From Jejuia sp043557195 (lineage in GTDB: Bacteria > Bacteroidota > Bacteroidia > Flavobacteriales > Flavobacteriaceae): DNA of 64,000 nt. Positions within the stretch are counted from its first letter, which is position 1; the number at the start of each line of letters is the position of its first letter. A model generated the notes under the pieces. It made no database searches. It worked only from the letters and a program-made list of their open reading frames with translations, and was not told the DNA's origin. Location: NCBI GenBank assembly GCA_043557195.1, contig CP121314.1:3534001-3598000 (forward strand), read 5' to 3'. A program made the position numbers and the translations under genes. Below are positions 57,327 through 64,000 of this stretch, in pieces.

Positions 57327-57686
57327 CTATTTTTGTTTTTCAATTATTGAAATTATTTCCTTTAAATCGTCAACACTTATTTTTTCCTCTTTGGCAAAAA
57401 ACGACACCACGTTTTTATAAGAGTTATTAAAATAGTTGTCAATCGCGGCCGTCATAAACCCTTTTCTGTAATCTTCCTTTTTTACAATAGGGTAGTATTG
57501 GTGGGTCTTGCCGTAGGCATTATGTGCTACATAACCTTTGTCTTCCAAATTTCTAATTATGGTAGATAACGTGTTATAGTGCGGTTTTTCTCCAGTAATT
57601 TCCGCTTGAACATCTTTTACAAAAGCCTTTTCTAGCTTCCATAAAATATGCATTATTTCTTCTTCTTTGTTAGTTAATTTCTCCAT
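57327..57686 (-). CDS. blaI: BlaI/MecI-family transcriptional repressor
   Basis: Winged-helix repressor of 119 residues, a typical size. Family motifs are LTNKEEEIMHILWKLEKAFVKDV, the recognition helix region KPHYNTLSTIIRNLEDKGYV and AYGKTHQYYPIVKKEDYRK, with a C-terminal dimerisation helix. It would bind dyads of the TACA/ACTA type upstream of its own operon and be inactivated by the adjacent M56 protease. Tandem ACTAT/ATAGT dyads lie 180-220 bases upstream, around a matching promoter. Confidence 0.94.
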   Translation of the reverse strand: MEKLTNKEEEIMHILWKLEKAFVKDVQAEITGEKPHYNTLSTIIRNLEDKGYVAHNAYGKTHQYYPIVKKEDYRKGFMTAAIDNYFNNSYKNVVSFFAKEEKISVDDLKEIISIIEKQK

Positions 57687-57707
57687 AGTTTAAAAAATAT
57701 TTTTTTG

Positions 57708-57795
57708 GCGTTACCCGCCTAAGGTCGGGTCGGGCTTTACGTTACAAGTCCTCGTTCGTGCCTCACTGTGGACTTTCCACTGCAATCCCTAACGC
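57708..57795. repeat. GC-rich repeat-like intergenic element in the blaI leader
   Basis: An 88-base block with clearly higher G+C than its AT-rich surroundings, bounded by inverted hexamers GCGTTA (57708-57713) and TAACGC (57790-57795). Inside are GGTCGGGTCGGGCTTTACG, TTACAAGTCCTCG and CACTGTGGACTTTCCACTG; the last can form a hairpin (GTGGA/TCCAC). I recall similar blocks between genes in other flavobacterial genomes, so it may be a dispersed REP- or MITE-like repeat. Only one copy is present in this window, so repetition is not shown here. It starts 22 bases upstream of the blaI ATG. Confidence 0.6.
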
Positions 57796-57860
57796 GGGCT
57801 TATTTGCTAAAGCAAGTGCCTCAATACAATACATATATTGTTTGTAAATCTATTGAATTA

Positions 57861-57907
57861 CAAACATATAACTATTTTTATAGTTATAAAACTATTTTAA
57901 TAGTTAT
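57861..57907 (-). promoter_or_regulatory. blaI promoter with tandem operator dyads
   Basis: On the minus strand, TATGTTTG (57861-57868) is a full TAnnTTTG -7 match. Immediately upstream lie two dyads: ATAACTAT-TTTT-ATAGTTAT (57868-57887) and AACTATT-TT-AATAGTT (57890-57905), with centres about 20 bases apart, roughly two helix turns. This is the classic layout of BlaI/MecI operators overlapping the promoter. Autoregulation of the blaI-M56 operon is the natural reading. Confidence 0.65.
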
Positions 57908-57957
57908 TTAACGATATTTTTAGTTTTAAAGCCTGTTTATAATTCGTAAATCAAAAA

Positions 57958-57989
57958 TTGTAAATCGTTAATTCTTAATATTATCTTCG
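57958..57989 (+). promoter_or_regulatory. Promoter of the cation antiporter gene
   Basis: TTG (57958-57960), a 21-base spacer, then TATCTTCG (57982-57989), one mismatch from TAnnTTTG. It lies 15 bases before the ATG, so the leader would be very short. Spacing and position match the flavobacterial promoter rule. Confidence 0.55.
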
Positions 57990-58003
57990 CAAAAAAATAG
58001 TTT

Positions 58004-58948
58004 ATGAGTATCCTTTGGGTAGTTCTTGGTTTTATACTTTTAGTAGTAGGGGGGGAATATTTGGTACGCTCTTCTGTGGCACTCTCCTTTAAATTCAATA
58101 TTTCCAAAATGGTTATTGGTATGACTGTGGTATCCTTTGCTACCTCTGCTCCAGAGCTTTTGGTAAGTTTACAAGCAGCACTTTCAGGTTCTCCAGCAAT
58201 TGCAATCAACAATGTAGTAGGCTCTAATATTGCCAATATCGGTTTGGTATTAGGAGTAACAGCATTAGTAGGTTCTATAGCTGTAGATAAATCTTTTTAT
58301 AAGATGAATTGGCCAGTAATGATGGTATTTTCTATTGTATTATACTATTTTTTAAAAAATGACAATGTATTAACAGCCTTTGAAGGCGGAGGGTTGTTTT
58401 TAGGATTATTAGCGTTTCTTTTTGTATTGATACGAAGTGCAAAAAAAGAAATAGTAATTGAAGAAGTTGATGAAAATTTGGCCAAAGTTTCAAATTTTAA
58501 AATTGTAATTTGGTTACTAATCGGTGCTGTAGCATTATATTTTGGTAGTGAATGGCTGGTAGATGGATCAAAAGAAATAGCCCTTTCTGTTGGGGTTAGT
58601 GAAGCAGTTATAGGTGTGTCTTTAATAGCTATCGGCACTAGTGTTCCAGAATTAGCGGCCTCTGTAATTGCAGCTGCAAAACAAGAAAAAGCCATTTCGC
58701 TTGGGAATTTAATAGGTTCTAATATCTTTAATATTGGCTCTGTATTGGGTTTAACATCGCTTGTAAAACCTATAGAGGTTACCGAACCGCAAATACTAAC
58801 CAATGATATTTTTTGGATGTTAGGATTTGCCGCAGTACTTATTCCATTAATTTTTATCCCTAAACGCATGCAAATAAGCAGATTTAAAGGCTTCTTTTTA
58901 GTGCTTGCTTATAGTGCGTTCATGATTTTTGTTTTTACCAAAAAGTAA
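58004..58948 (+). CDS. CaCA-family calcium/sodium antiporter (YrbG-like)
   Basis: Inner-membrane cation antiporter of 314 residues with about ten hydrophobic helices. The two alpha-repeats of the family are plain: SFATSAPELLVSLQAALSG with NNVVGSNIANIGLVLG, and AIGTSVPELAASVIAAAKQ with GNLIGSNIFNIGSVLG. The acidic residue in each repeat would bind the cation. Exchange of Ca2+ for Na+ or H+ is known for the family. A short linker (about 145-165) separates the halves. It is transcribed divergently from blaI. Confidence 0.93.
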   Translation: MSILWVVLGFILLVVGGEYLVRSSVALSFKFNISKMVIGMTVVSFATSAPELLVSLQAALSGSPAIAINNVVGSNIANIGLVLGVTALVGSIAVDKSFYKMNWPVMMVFSIVLYYFLKNDNVLTAFEGGGLFLGLLAFLFVLIRSAKKEIVIEEVDENLAKVSNFKIVIWLLIGAVALYFGSEWLVDGSKEIALSVGVSEAVIGVSLIAIGTSVPELAASVIAAAKQEKAISLGNLIGSNIFNIGSVLGLTSLVKPIEVTEPQILTNDIFWMLGFAAVLIPLIFIPKRMQISRFKGFFLVLAYSAFMIFVFTKK

Positions 58949-59023
58949 TTTTGTGATAAAGATTTATCCTCTTTAGCATGAAAGGATTCGTCATTAATTA
59001 TGACATATAGTTAAAATCATTTT

Positions 59024-59761
59024 ATGAAATTCTTTTACTTTTTTATTAGCCTAAGTTTACTTCTTGGATGTAATTCTACAGATAGAATTAGTGCTGAAGA
59101 CATTATTAATAAGGCAATAACCCAGCATTGTAGCAATAACTGTGAAAAAAGTACAATCACATTCAATTTTAGAAATAAAATCTACAAATCGATTAAAAAT
59201 GGAGGGGTATTTCAATATGAACGTATATTTAGCGACAGCTTACACAGTATTAGAGATATACTAACTAATAATGGTTTTGAGCGTTACATTAACGATTCCT
59301 TGCTAGAAATTCCAGATACGATAAAAGTTAAATATGCTAATAGCGTTAATAGTGTACATTATTTTGCCCAATTACCTTATGGTTTAAATGCCCCAGCTGT
59401 AAAAAAAGAACTTCTGGGAGAAACCATCATAAAAGGAAAAGCTTATTATGAAATTGGTATAACGTTTGAAGAAGAGGGTGGAGGTACAGATTTTGAAGAT
59501 AAATTTGTGTATTGGATTAACAAAAACGATTTTTCTTTAGATTATTTAGCTTACAGTTATGAAGTAAATGGCGGCGGTGTGCGTTTTAGAGAAGCTTACA
59601 ACAAACGCGTTATAAATGGTATTACCTTTTTAGATTACAATAATTATAAGCCCGAAACGCTTGATGTAGATTTGAAAGATTTAGATAAGTTATTTCAAGA
59701 AGGGAATTTAGAGTTATTATCTAAAATTAAAACAGAAAATGTAGAGGTTATTTTAAATTAA
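59024..59761 (+). CDS. Conserved Bacteroidota lipoprotein (DUF6503-like)
   Basis: Lipoprotein of 245 residues (lipobox LLLGC, Cys16). It begins RISAEDIINKAITQH, followed by repeated beta-strands (KSTITFNFRNKIYKSIKNGG; KGKAYYEIGITFEEEGGGTDFEDKFVYWINKNDFSLDYLAY). This resembles the LolA/LolB-type half-barrel lipoproteins grouped in Bacteroidota as DUF6503. A role in lipid or lipoprotein handling in the envelope is possible but unproven. It follows the antiporter by 75 bases and ends at a bidirectional terminator. Confidence 0.75.
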   Translation: MKFFYFFISLSLLLGCNSTDRISAEDIINKAITQHCSNNCEKSTITFNFRNKIYKSIKNGGVFQYERIFSDSLHSIRDILTNNGFERYINDSLLEIPDTIKVKYANSVNSVHYFAQLPYGLNAPAVKKELLGETIIKGKAYYEIGITFEEEGGGTDFEDKFVYWINKNDFSLDYLAYSYEVNGGGVRFREAYNKRVINGITFLDYNNYKPETLDVDLKDLDKLFQEGNLELLSKIKTENVEVILN

Positions 59762-59785
59762 GACCATCAATTGTATTAAAGCAAA

Positions 59786-59811
59786 AAAGAGCTATCAATT
59801 GATAGCTCTTT
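59786..59811. terminator. Bidirectional terminator between the lipoprotein and purA
   Basis: Perfect 13-bp palindromic arms centred on AGCTATCAATTGATAGCT, flanked by AAAAAA on the left and TTTGTTTT on the right, so it can stop transcription from both convergent sides. Confidence 0.9.
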
Positions 59812-59834
59812 GTTTTATGAAATCGTGAAAAATT

Positions 59835-61109
59835 TTATTTCCTAAAAATAGTCTGTTTTCTGTCAGGACCAACAGAAACTATAGTAATAGGTGTTTCTAG
59901 CTCTTTTTCTAAGAATTCTATGTATTCATTCAACTCTTTTGGTAGTTCTGAATCTTCAGACATTTTAGTTAAGTCTTCACTCCACCCTTTAAACTCCGTA
60001 TAAATTGGCGTAACGTTTTCTGGCTCTATGTTATAAGGTAAATGTTTAATAACTTCACCTTTATAATTGTAAGCGGTACACACTTTAAGGGTTTTAAACC
60101 CAGAAAGCACATCGCCTTTCATCATGTTTAATTGTGTAACACCGTTTACTTGAACAGCATATTTTAAAGCTACTAAATCTAACCAGCCACAACGTCTTGG
60201 GCGTCCTGTAGTTGCACCAAATTCATGACCAACTTTTGCCATAGTTGCACCATCTTCATCGAATAATTCAGTAGGGAACGGTCCCGAACCAACTCTTGTA
60301 GTGTATGCCTTAAAAATTCCGAAAACTTCACCTATTTGGTTTGGTGCCACGCCTAAACCTGTACAAGCTCCAGCGGCAGTTGTATTACTTGAGGTTACAA
60401 ATGGATATGTTCCAAAATCAATATCTAGTAAAGAACCTTGTGCACCTTCAGCAAGTATTGTTTTGCCTTCTCTTTGTGCTTGATATACATATTCTTCAGA
60501 ATCTATAAACTTTAAAGATTTTAAAACTTTTACAGCTTCAAAAAATTCGGTTTCTAATTCTGCTAAGTCATATTCTATTGAAGCATCGTAATAATCAATC
60601 ATAGATTCGTGCTTATCCGCTAGAGCTCTATAACGTTCTTTCCAATCGCTTAATTCTAAATCGCCAACACGAATACCGTTTCTTCCGGTTTTATCCATGT
60701 AAGTTGGTCCAATACCTTTTAAGGTAGAACCAATTTTTGCTTTTCCTTTTGAAGCTTCACTGGCAGCATCCAATAACCGATGTGTTGGAAGAATAATATG
60801 CGCTTTCCTTGAAATTAACAACGTCTTTCTGTAGTCAACATCTTGCTCTTCAAGTTTATCTAATTCTTTTTTAAAAATAACAGGATCTATTACTACACCA
60901 TTACCTACTAAATTTGTGGCATCATCATGGAAAATTCCTGATGGAATAGTATGTAACACATGTTTTCTACCGTTAAAAACCAAAGTATGTCCTGCATTTG
61001 GACCACCTTGGAAACGTGCAATAATGTCATAGTTTTTTGTTAACACGTCAACAATTTTTCCTTTGCCTTCGTCTCCCCATTGTAAACCAAGTAGTAAATC
61101 TACTGCCAT
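59835..61109 (-). CDS. purA: Adenylosuccinate synthetase
   Basis: Cytoplasmic enzyme of 424 residues joining IMP and aspartate with GTP to form adenylosuccinate, the first committed step to AMP. The signature GLQWGDEGKGKIVDVL lies at the N terminus. Further active-site motifs are NAGHTLVFNGRKHVLHTIPSGI, GVVIDP, STLKGIGPTYMDKTGRNGIRVGDL, EGAQGSLLDIDFGTYPFVTSSN and TTGRPRRCGWLDLVALK. The length is normal. It starts 15 bases after fur, so both are probably transcribed together. Confidence 0.98.
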   Translation of the reverse strand: MAVDLLLGLQWGDEGKGKIVDVLTKNYDIIARFQGGPNAGHTLVFNGRKHVLHTIPSGIFHDDATNLVGNGVVIDPVIFKKELDKLEEQDVDYRKTLLISRKAHIILPTHRLLDAASEASKGKAKIGSTLKGIGPTYMDKTGRNGIRVGDLELSDWKERYRALADKHESMIDYYDASIEYDLAELETEFFEAVKVLKSLKFIDSEEYVYQAQREGKTILAEGAQGSLLDIDFGTYPFVTSSNTTAAGACTGLGVAPNQIGEVFGIFKAYTTRVGSGPFPTELFDEDGATMAKVGHEFGATTGRPRRCGWLDLVALKYAVQVNGVTQLNMMKGDVLSGFKTLKVCTAYNYKGEVIKHLPYNIEPENVTPIYTEFKGWSEDLTKMSEDSELPKELNEYIEFLEKELETPITIVSVGPDRKQTIFRK

Positions 61110-61124
61110 TGTAAAATAAATTAG

Positions 61125-61592
61125 TTAGTTATCCTGAGTGTCTTCAGGAGTTTTTCTATTTCCGTAAAAATAAAGTGAGTGGTTATTAATTTCTATATTG
61201 AAAACTTCTTCAATAGTTTTTTTGATAGATTGAATTCTTGGATCGCAAAATTCTATGACTTCTCCAGTATCAGTTAAAATTACATGATCGTGCTGTCTGT
61301 CAAAATACGATTTCTCATAATGCGCTTGATTTTGACCAAATTGATGCTTTCTTACCAATTTACATTCTAAGAGCAATTCTATAGTGTTATAAAGCGTAGC
61401 GCGTGATACTCGGTAGTTTTTGTTTTTCATATTGAGATATAAAGACTCAATATCAAAATGCTCTTGGTTGTTATAAATTTCTTGAAGTATAGCGTAGCGT
61501 TCAGGTGTTTTTCTATGCCCGTTTTCTTCGAGGAAGTTTGTAAAAACGCTTTTTACAATCTCTTGATTTTTACTATCTGTATTCGAATTCAT
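61125..61592 (-). CDS. fur: Fur-family metal-dependent regulator
   Basis: Metal-sensing repressor of 155 residues. The winged helix has TPERYAILQEIYNNQEHFDIESLYLNMKNKNYRVSRATLYNTIELLLECKLV. The metal-binding region has HYEKSYFDRQHDHVILTDTGEVIEFCD. Only one cysteine appears where many Fur proteins have a CxxC zinc pair, and no second pair follows. Fe(II) sensing is the usual role, but Zur- or PerR-like specificity cannot be excluded. On the minus strand TAAATTTG (61603-61610) lies 10 bases before the ATG and fits a -7 element. Confidence 0.92.
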   Translation of the reverse strand: MNSNTDSKNQEIVKSVFTNFLEENGHRKTPERYAILQEIYNNQEHFDIESLYLNMKNKNYRVSRATLYNTIELLLECKLVRKHQFGQNQAHYEKSYFDRQHDHVILTDTGEVIEFCDPRIQSIKKTIEEVFNIEINNHSLYFYGNRKTPEDTQDN

Positions 61593-61614
61593 AATTGCGC
61601 TGCAAATTTACACT

Positions 61615-63834
61615 TTAAACTCTGGAAACCTTATCGATACCATTAATTTTTTTAAGATTATCCAATATTTTTTTCAACAATGCTTTGTTCTTAACTACTA
61701 GCTTTATTTTTCCAGAGAAAATACCATCATCAGTCTCAAAACTCAAGCTTTTCATATTCACATGTAGGTTACTCGAAATTACTTTTGTAATATCATTTAC
61801 CAGTCCCAAATGGTCTATCCCAGAAATTCTAATTTCCGTTGCATATTCTTGCTGGCTAGAATCTATCCATTTAGCTGGCATAATTCTATAAGCATAGTTA
61901 GACTGCAAACTAAGTGCATTTGGGCAATTATGTTTATGCACTTTTATGCCTTCTGAAACAGTTAAGAACCCAAAAACATCATCACCAGGAATTGGATTAC
62001 AACAATTAGATAGTTTGTAGTCTAATTTTTGTTCTTCCTTACCAAAAACAAGAGAATCAAAGTTTGATGTAATCTCATCCTTTTCAATTTGTTCTTTTGA
62101 AATACTTGGTTTTCTGGAAATCTTATTTTTAATAAAACTAACAAGAGCATTGCTGCGTGATGAAGCAAAATCTTTAAGCATGGTATTATCAATAGAGCCA
62201 ATACCTACGCGATAAAACAAATCTAAGCTAGTTTTAAGGTTAAAATGACGCACTAAATCATTAACTGAAGATTCATTAAGTGTTATTTTAAGTTGTTTGA
62301 GTTTACGTCTAAGTACCTCCTTGCCTTCTTCAGCAATCAATTTGCGATCTTCTCTAAGTGCAGATTTTATTTTTGCTCGCGCTCTTGCTGTGGTAGAGTA
62401 GTTTAACCAATTGGCATTAGGTTTTGAGCTTTCTGATGTAATAATTTCTACTTGATCTCCACTTTTTAATTCGTGGCTTAAAGGCACAAGCTTTCCGTTA
62501 ACGCGGGCGCCTCTGGTTTTCATTCCAACTTCAGTATGAATGTGAAAAGCAAAATCTAAAGAGGTAGCTCCTTTAGGCAATGATTTTAATTCACCTGCAG
62601 GCGTAAACACAAATATTTCTTGAGCATACAAATTCAGTTTAAATTGCTCAACAAAATCAACAGCGTTTAAACTTGGGTTTTCTAGTGCTTCTTGTAACCT
62701 ATTAATCCAATTTTCTAAACTATCTTCTTTTTCACCTTCTTGCTTGTATTTATAATGTGCGGCATATCCTTTTTCGGCAATTTCATTCATACGCTCACTA
62801 CGTATCTGTACTTCAACCCAATTACCTTTTGGTCCCATAACTGTAATATGGAGCGCTTCGTAACCCGTACTTTTAGGAGATGAAATCCAATCGCGAAGTC
62901 TAAGCGGATTAGGTCTAAAGTGATCCGTAACAATAGAATATATTTTCCACGCTAAAAACTTTTCGTTTTCTTCATCACTTTTGTAAATGATTCTTATAGC
63001 AAATTTGTCATAAACTTCTTCAAAGGCAACCCCTTGTTTTACCATTTTCTTTCTAATGGAAAAAATAGATTTCGGTCGCCCTTTTATGGTATATTCAAAG
63101 TTTTCTTTATCTAAGGATTTTTTTATAACACCACTAAATTGTTCTATGTATTTATCTTGTTCTTCTTTACTCTCTTTTATTTTGTTGAGAATGTCATTGT
63201 ATACCTCTGGTTCGGTGTATTTAAGGGCTAAATCCTCTAATTCAGTTTTAATATTATATAATCCGATTCTATGCGCCAGTGGCGCGTATATATAGAGTGT
63301 TTCAGAAGCAATTTTCACCTGTTTATCGGCGCGCATAGAATCCATTGTTTGCATATTGTGCAAACGATCTGCTATTTTGATAATGATAACCCGAACATCA
63401 TCATTCAAGGTCAATAGCATTTTTCTAAAGTTTTCTGCTTGCAAGGATACATCCATATCCTGTTCCTTGCTTAAAGAGGATATTTTGGTAAGTCCATCCA
63501 CAATTCTGGCAATGGTTTCACCAAATAATTGCTCTATATCGTCAATAGAATAGTCTTCAGAATCTTCAACTACATCATGGAGGAGGGCAGCGGCAATTGA
63601 AGTAGCATCTAAACCAATTTCTTGGGCAACAATACGTGCTACAGCAAGTGGATGAAAAATATAAGCTTCACCTGATTTTCTGCGCTGATTTTTATGACCA
63701 TCTAAAGCTATCTCAAATGCTTTTCTTATAAGTTTCTTGTCATCCTCAGACAAGGTAGTGTAACTTACCTTTAAAAGCTTTTTGTAGGCTTTAGCAATTT
63801 CCTTATTTTCTATTTCGATCTCTTCTTCAGACAT
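61615..63834 (-). CDS. RelA/SpoT bifunctional (p)ppGpp synthetase/hydrolase
   Basis: Stringent-response enzyme of 739 residues making and degrading (p)ppGpp. The hydrolase HD domain is intact (HPLAVARIVAQ, AAALLHDVVED, DRLHNMQTM). The synthetase has GRPKSIFSIRKKMVKQG and a downstream TGYEALHITVMGP. A TGS domain (VFTPAGELKSLPKGATSLDFAFHIHTEVG), a zinc-finger-like CCNPIPGDDVFGFLT segment and a C-terminal ACT domain follow. Because both catalytic halves look complete, it is probably bifunctional. It lies 45 bases downstream of the partial rdgB gene and 22 bases upstream of fur. Confidence 0.97.
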   Translation of the reverse strand: MSEEEIEIENKEIAKAYKKLLKVSYTTLSEDDKKLIRKAFEIALDGHKNQRRKSGEAYIFHPLAVARIVAQEIGLDATSIAAALLHDVVEDSEDYSIDDIEQLFGETIARIVDGLTKISSLSKEQDMDVSLQAENFRKMLLTLNDDVRVIIIKIADRLHNMQTMDSMRADKQVKIASETLYIYAPLAHRIGLYNIKTELEDLALKYTEPEVYNDILNKIKESKEEQDKYIEQFSGVIKKSLDKENFEYTIKGRPKSIFSIRKKMVKQGVAFEEVYDKFAIRIIYKSDEENEKFLAWKIYSIVTDHFRPNPLRLRDWISSPKSTGYEALHITVMGPKGNWVEVQIRSERMNEIAEKGYAAHYKYKQEGEKEDSLENWINRLQEALENPSLNAVDFVEQFKLNLYAQEIFVFTPAGELKSLPKGATSLDFAFHIHTEVGMKTRGARVNGKLVPLSHELKSGDQVEIITSESSKPNANWLNYSTTARARAKIKSALREDRKLIAEEGKEVLRRKLKQLKITLNESSVNDLVRHFNLKTSLDLFYRVGIGSIDNTMLKDFASSRSNALVSFIKNKISRKPSISKEQIEKDEITSNFDSLVFGKEEQKLDYKLSNCCNPIPGDDVFGFLTVSEGIKVHKHNCPNALSLQSNYAYRIMPAKWIDSSQQEYATEIRISGIDHLGLVNDITKVISSNLHVNMKSLSFETDDGIFSGKIKLVVKNKALLKKILDNLKKINGIDKVSRV

Positions 63835-63879
63835 CGAATAAAAATAGTATAATCAAGCCGAATAGCCAATAATGATTTT

Positions 63880-64000
63880 CTATTTTTTTAAAGAAATTTT
63901 ACTTAAGAATTCTACTAACTGTTTGGTGGCTTTTCCACGGTGTCCTATTTGGTTTTTTAGTGATAAATCCATTTCGGCAAATGTATGTTCATAGCCCTTT
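63880..64000 (-). CDS. C-terminal part of RdgB/HAM1 non-canonical purine NTP pyrophosphatase (cut by window end)
   Basis: The last 121 bases of the window read on the minus strand as 39 residues and a TAG stop, with TFAEMDLSLKNQIGHRGKA and then QLVEFLSK. The pattern F-AEM ... KNxISHRGKA is the nucleobase-binding C-terminal motif of the ITPase/RdgB family, which removes dITP and XTP from the nucleotide pool. The rest lies beyond the window. Confidence 0.85.
   Translation of the reverse strand, partial: KGYEHTFAEMDLSLKNQIGHRGKATKQLVEFLSKISLKK

Noticed and set aside
58345..58869. A 174-codon open frame on the minus strand opposite the cation antiporter
   Set aside because: It mirrors the antiporter's hydrophobic repeats, lacks a family pattern and is antisense to a gene with clear motifs.
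1..64000. CRISPR arrays, tRNA genes, transposases or phage genes
   Set aside because: No regularly spaced direct repeats, no cloverleaf with a matching anticodon arm and no transposase or phage motifs were seen on either strand.

Overview
The window is AT-rich DNA from a member of the Bacteroidota, most likely a marine flavobacterium (family Flavobacteriaceae). The evidence is two complete SusC/SusD transporter sets, four proteins with type IX secretion (T9SS) sorting tails, a hybrid two-component regulator, TAnnTTTG-type -7 promoter elements, and many sulfatases for algal polysaccharides. It is a carbohydrate-utilization island followed by ordinary chromosomal housekeeping genes.

Region A (1-4.6 kb): the tail of an AraC-type regulator, a 995-residue modular T9SS-exported sulfatase, and a small T9SS-exported glycan-binding-like protein on the minus strand. 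Region B (4.9-31.4 kb): a long plus-strand series that I read as a kappa-carrageenan utilization locus. It contains susC, susD, a SusE-like surface protein, an S1 sulfatase, a GH127-type glycosidase without a signal peptide, a VCBS/UnbV protein, a sugar-porter MFS transporter, an HpcH/HpaI aldolase, a second sulfatase, a second VCBS/UnbV protein, a GH42/GH167-like clan GH-A glycosidase, a GH16 kappa-carrageenase, a third sulfatase, a Tat-type FAD oxidoreductase, and a protein with a covalent-FMN attachment motif. The implied route is surface cutting by the GH16 enzyme, import by SusCD, desulfation and exo-cleavage in the periplasm, import by the MFS protein, and cytoplasmic release of 3,6-anhydro-D-galactose by GH127. 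A 2-keto-3-deoxy-sugar aldolase would complete the catabolism. The dehydrogenase, cycloisomerase and kinase expected for anhydrogalactose are not in the window.

Region C (31.4-54.8 kb): a minus-strand carboxypeptidase-regulatory-like protein, then a second susC/susD/susE set related to the first. It is followed by a 1338-residue fusion of VCBS/UnbV modules with a vanadium-haloperoxidase-type (PAP2) domain, a beta-helix protein, a fibronectin-III lipoprotein, a GH43 enzyme and a fifth S1 sulfatase. The convergent HTCS regulator probably controls this set. The substrate of region C is unknown; its kinship to region B suggests a related red-algal galactan.

Region D (54.9-64 kb): a 50-residue conserved small gene, a BlaI/M56 (BlaR1-like) pair whose leader carries a GC-rich repeat-like element and whose promoter overlaps tandem dyads, a Ca2+/Na+ antiporter, a lipoprotein, and a minus-strand run of rdgB (partial), relA/spoT, fur and purA. 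No tRNA, rRNA, CRISPR array or transposase gene was seen.
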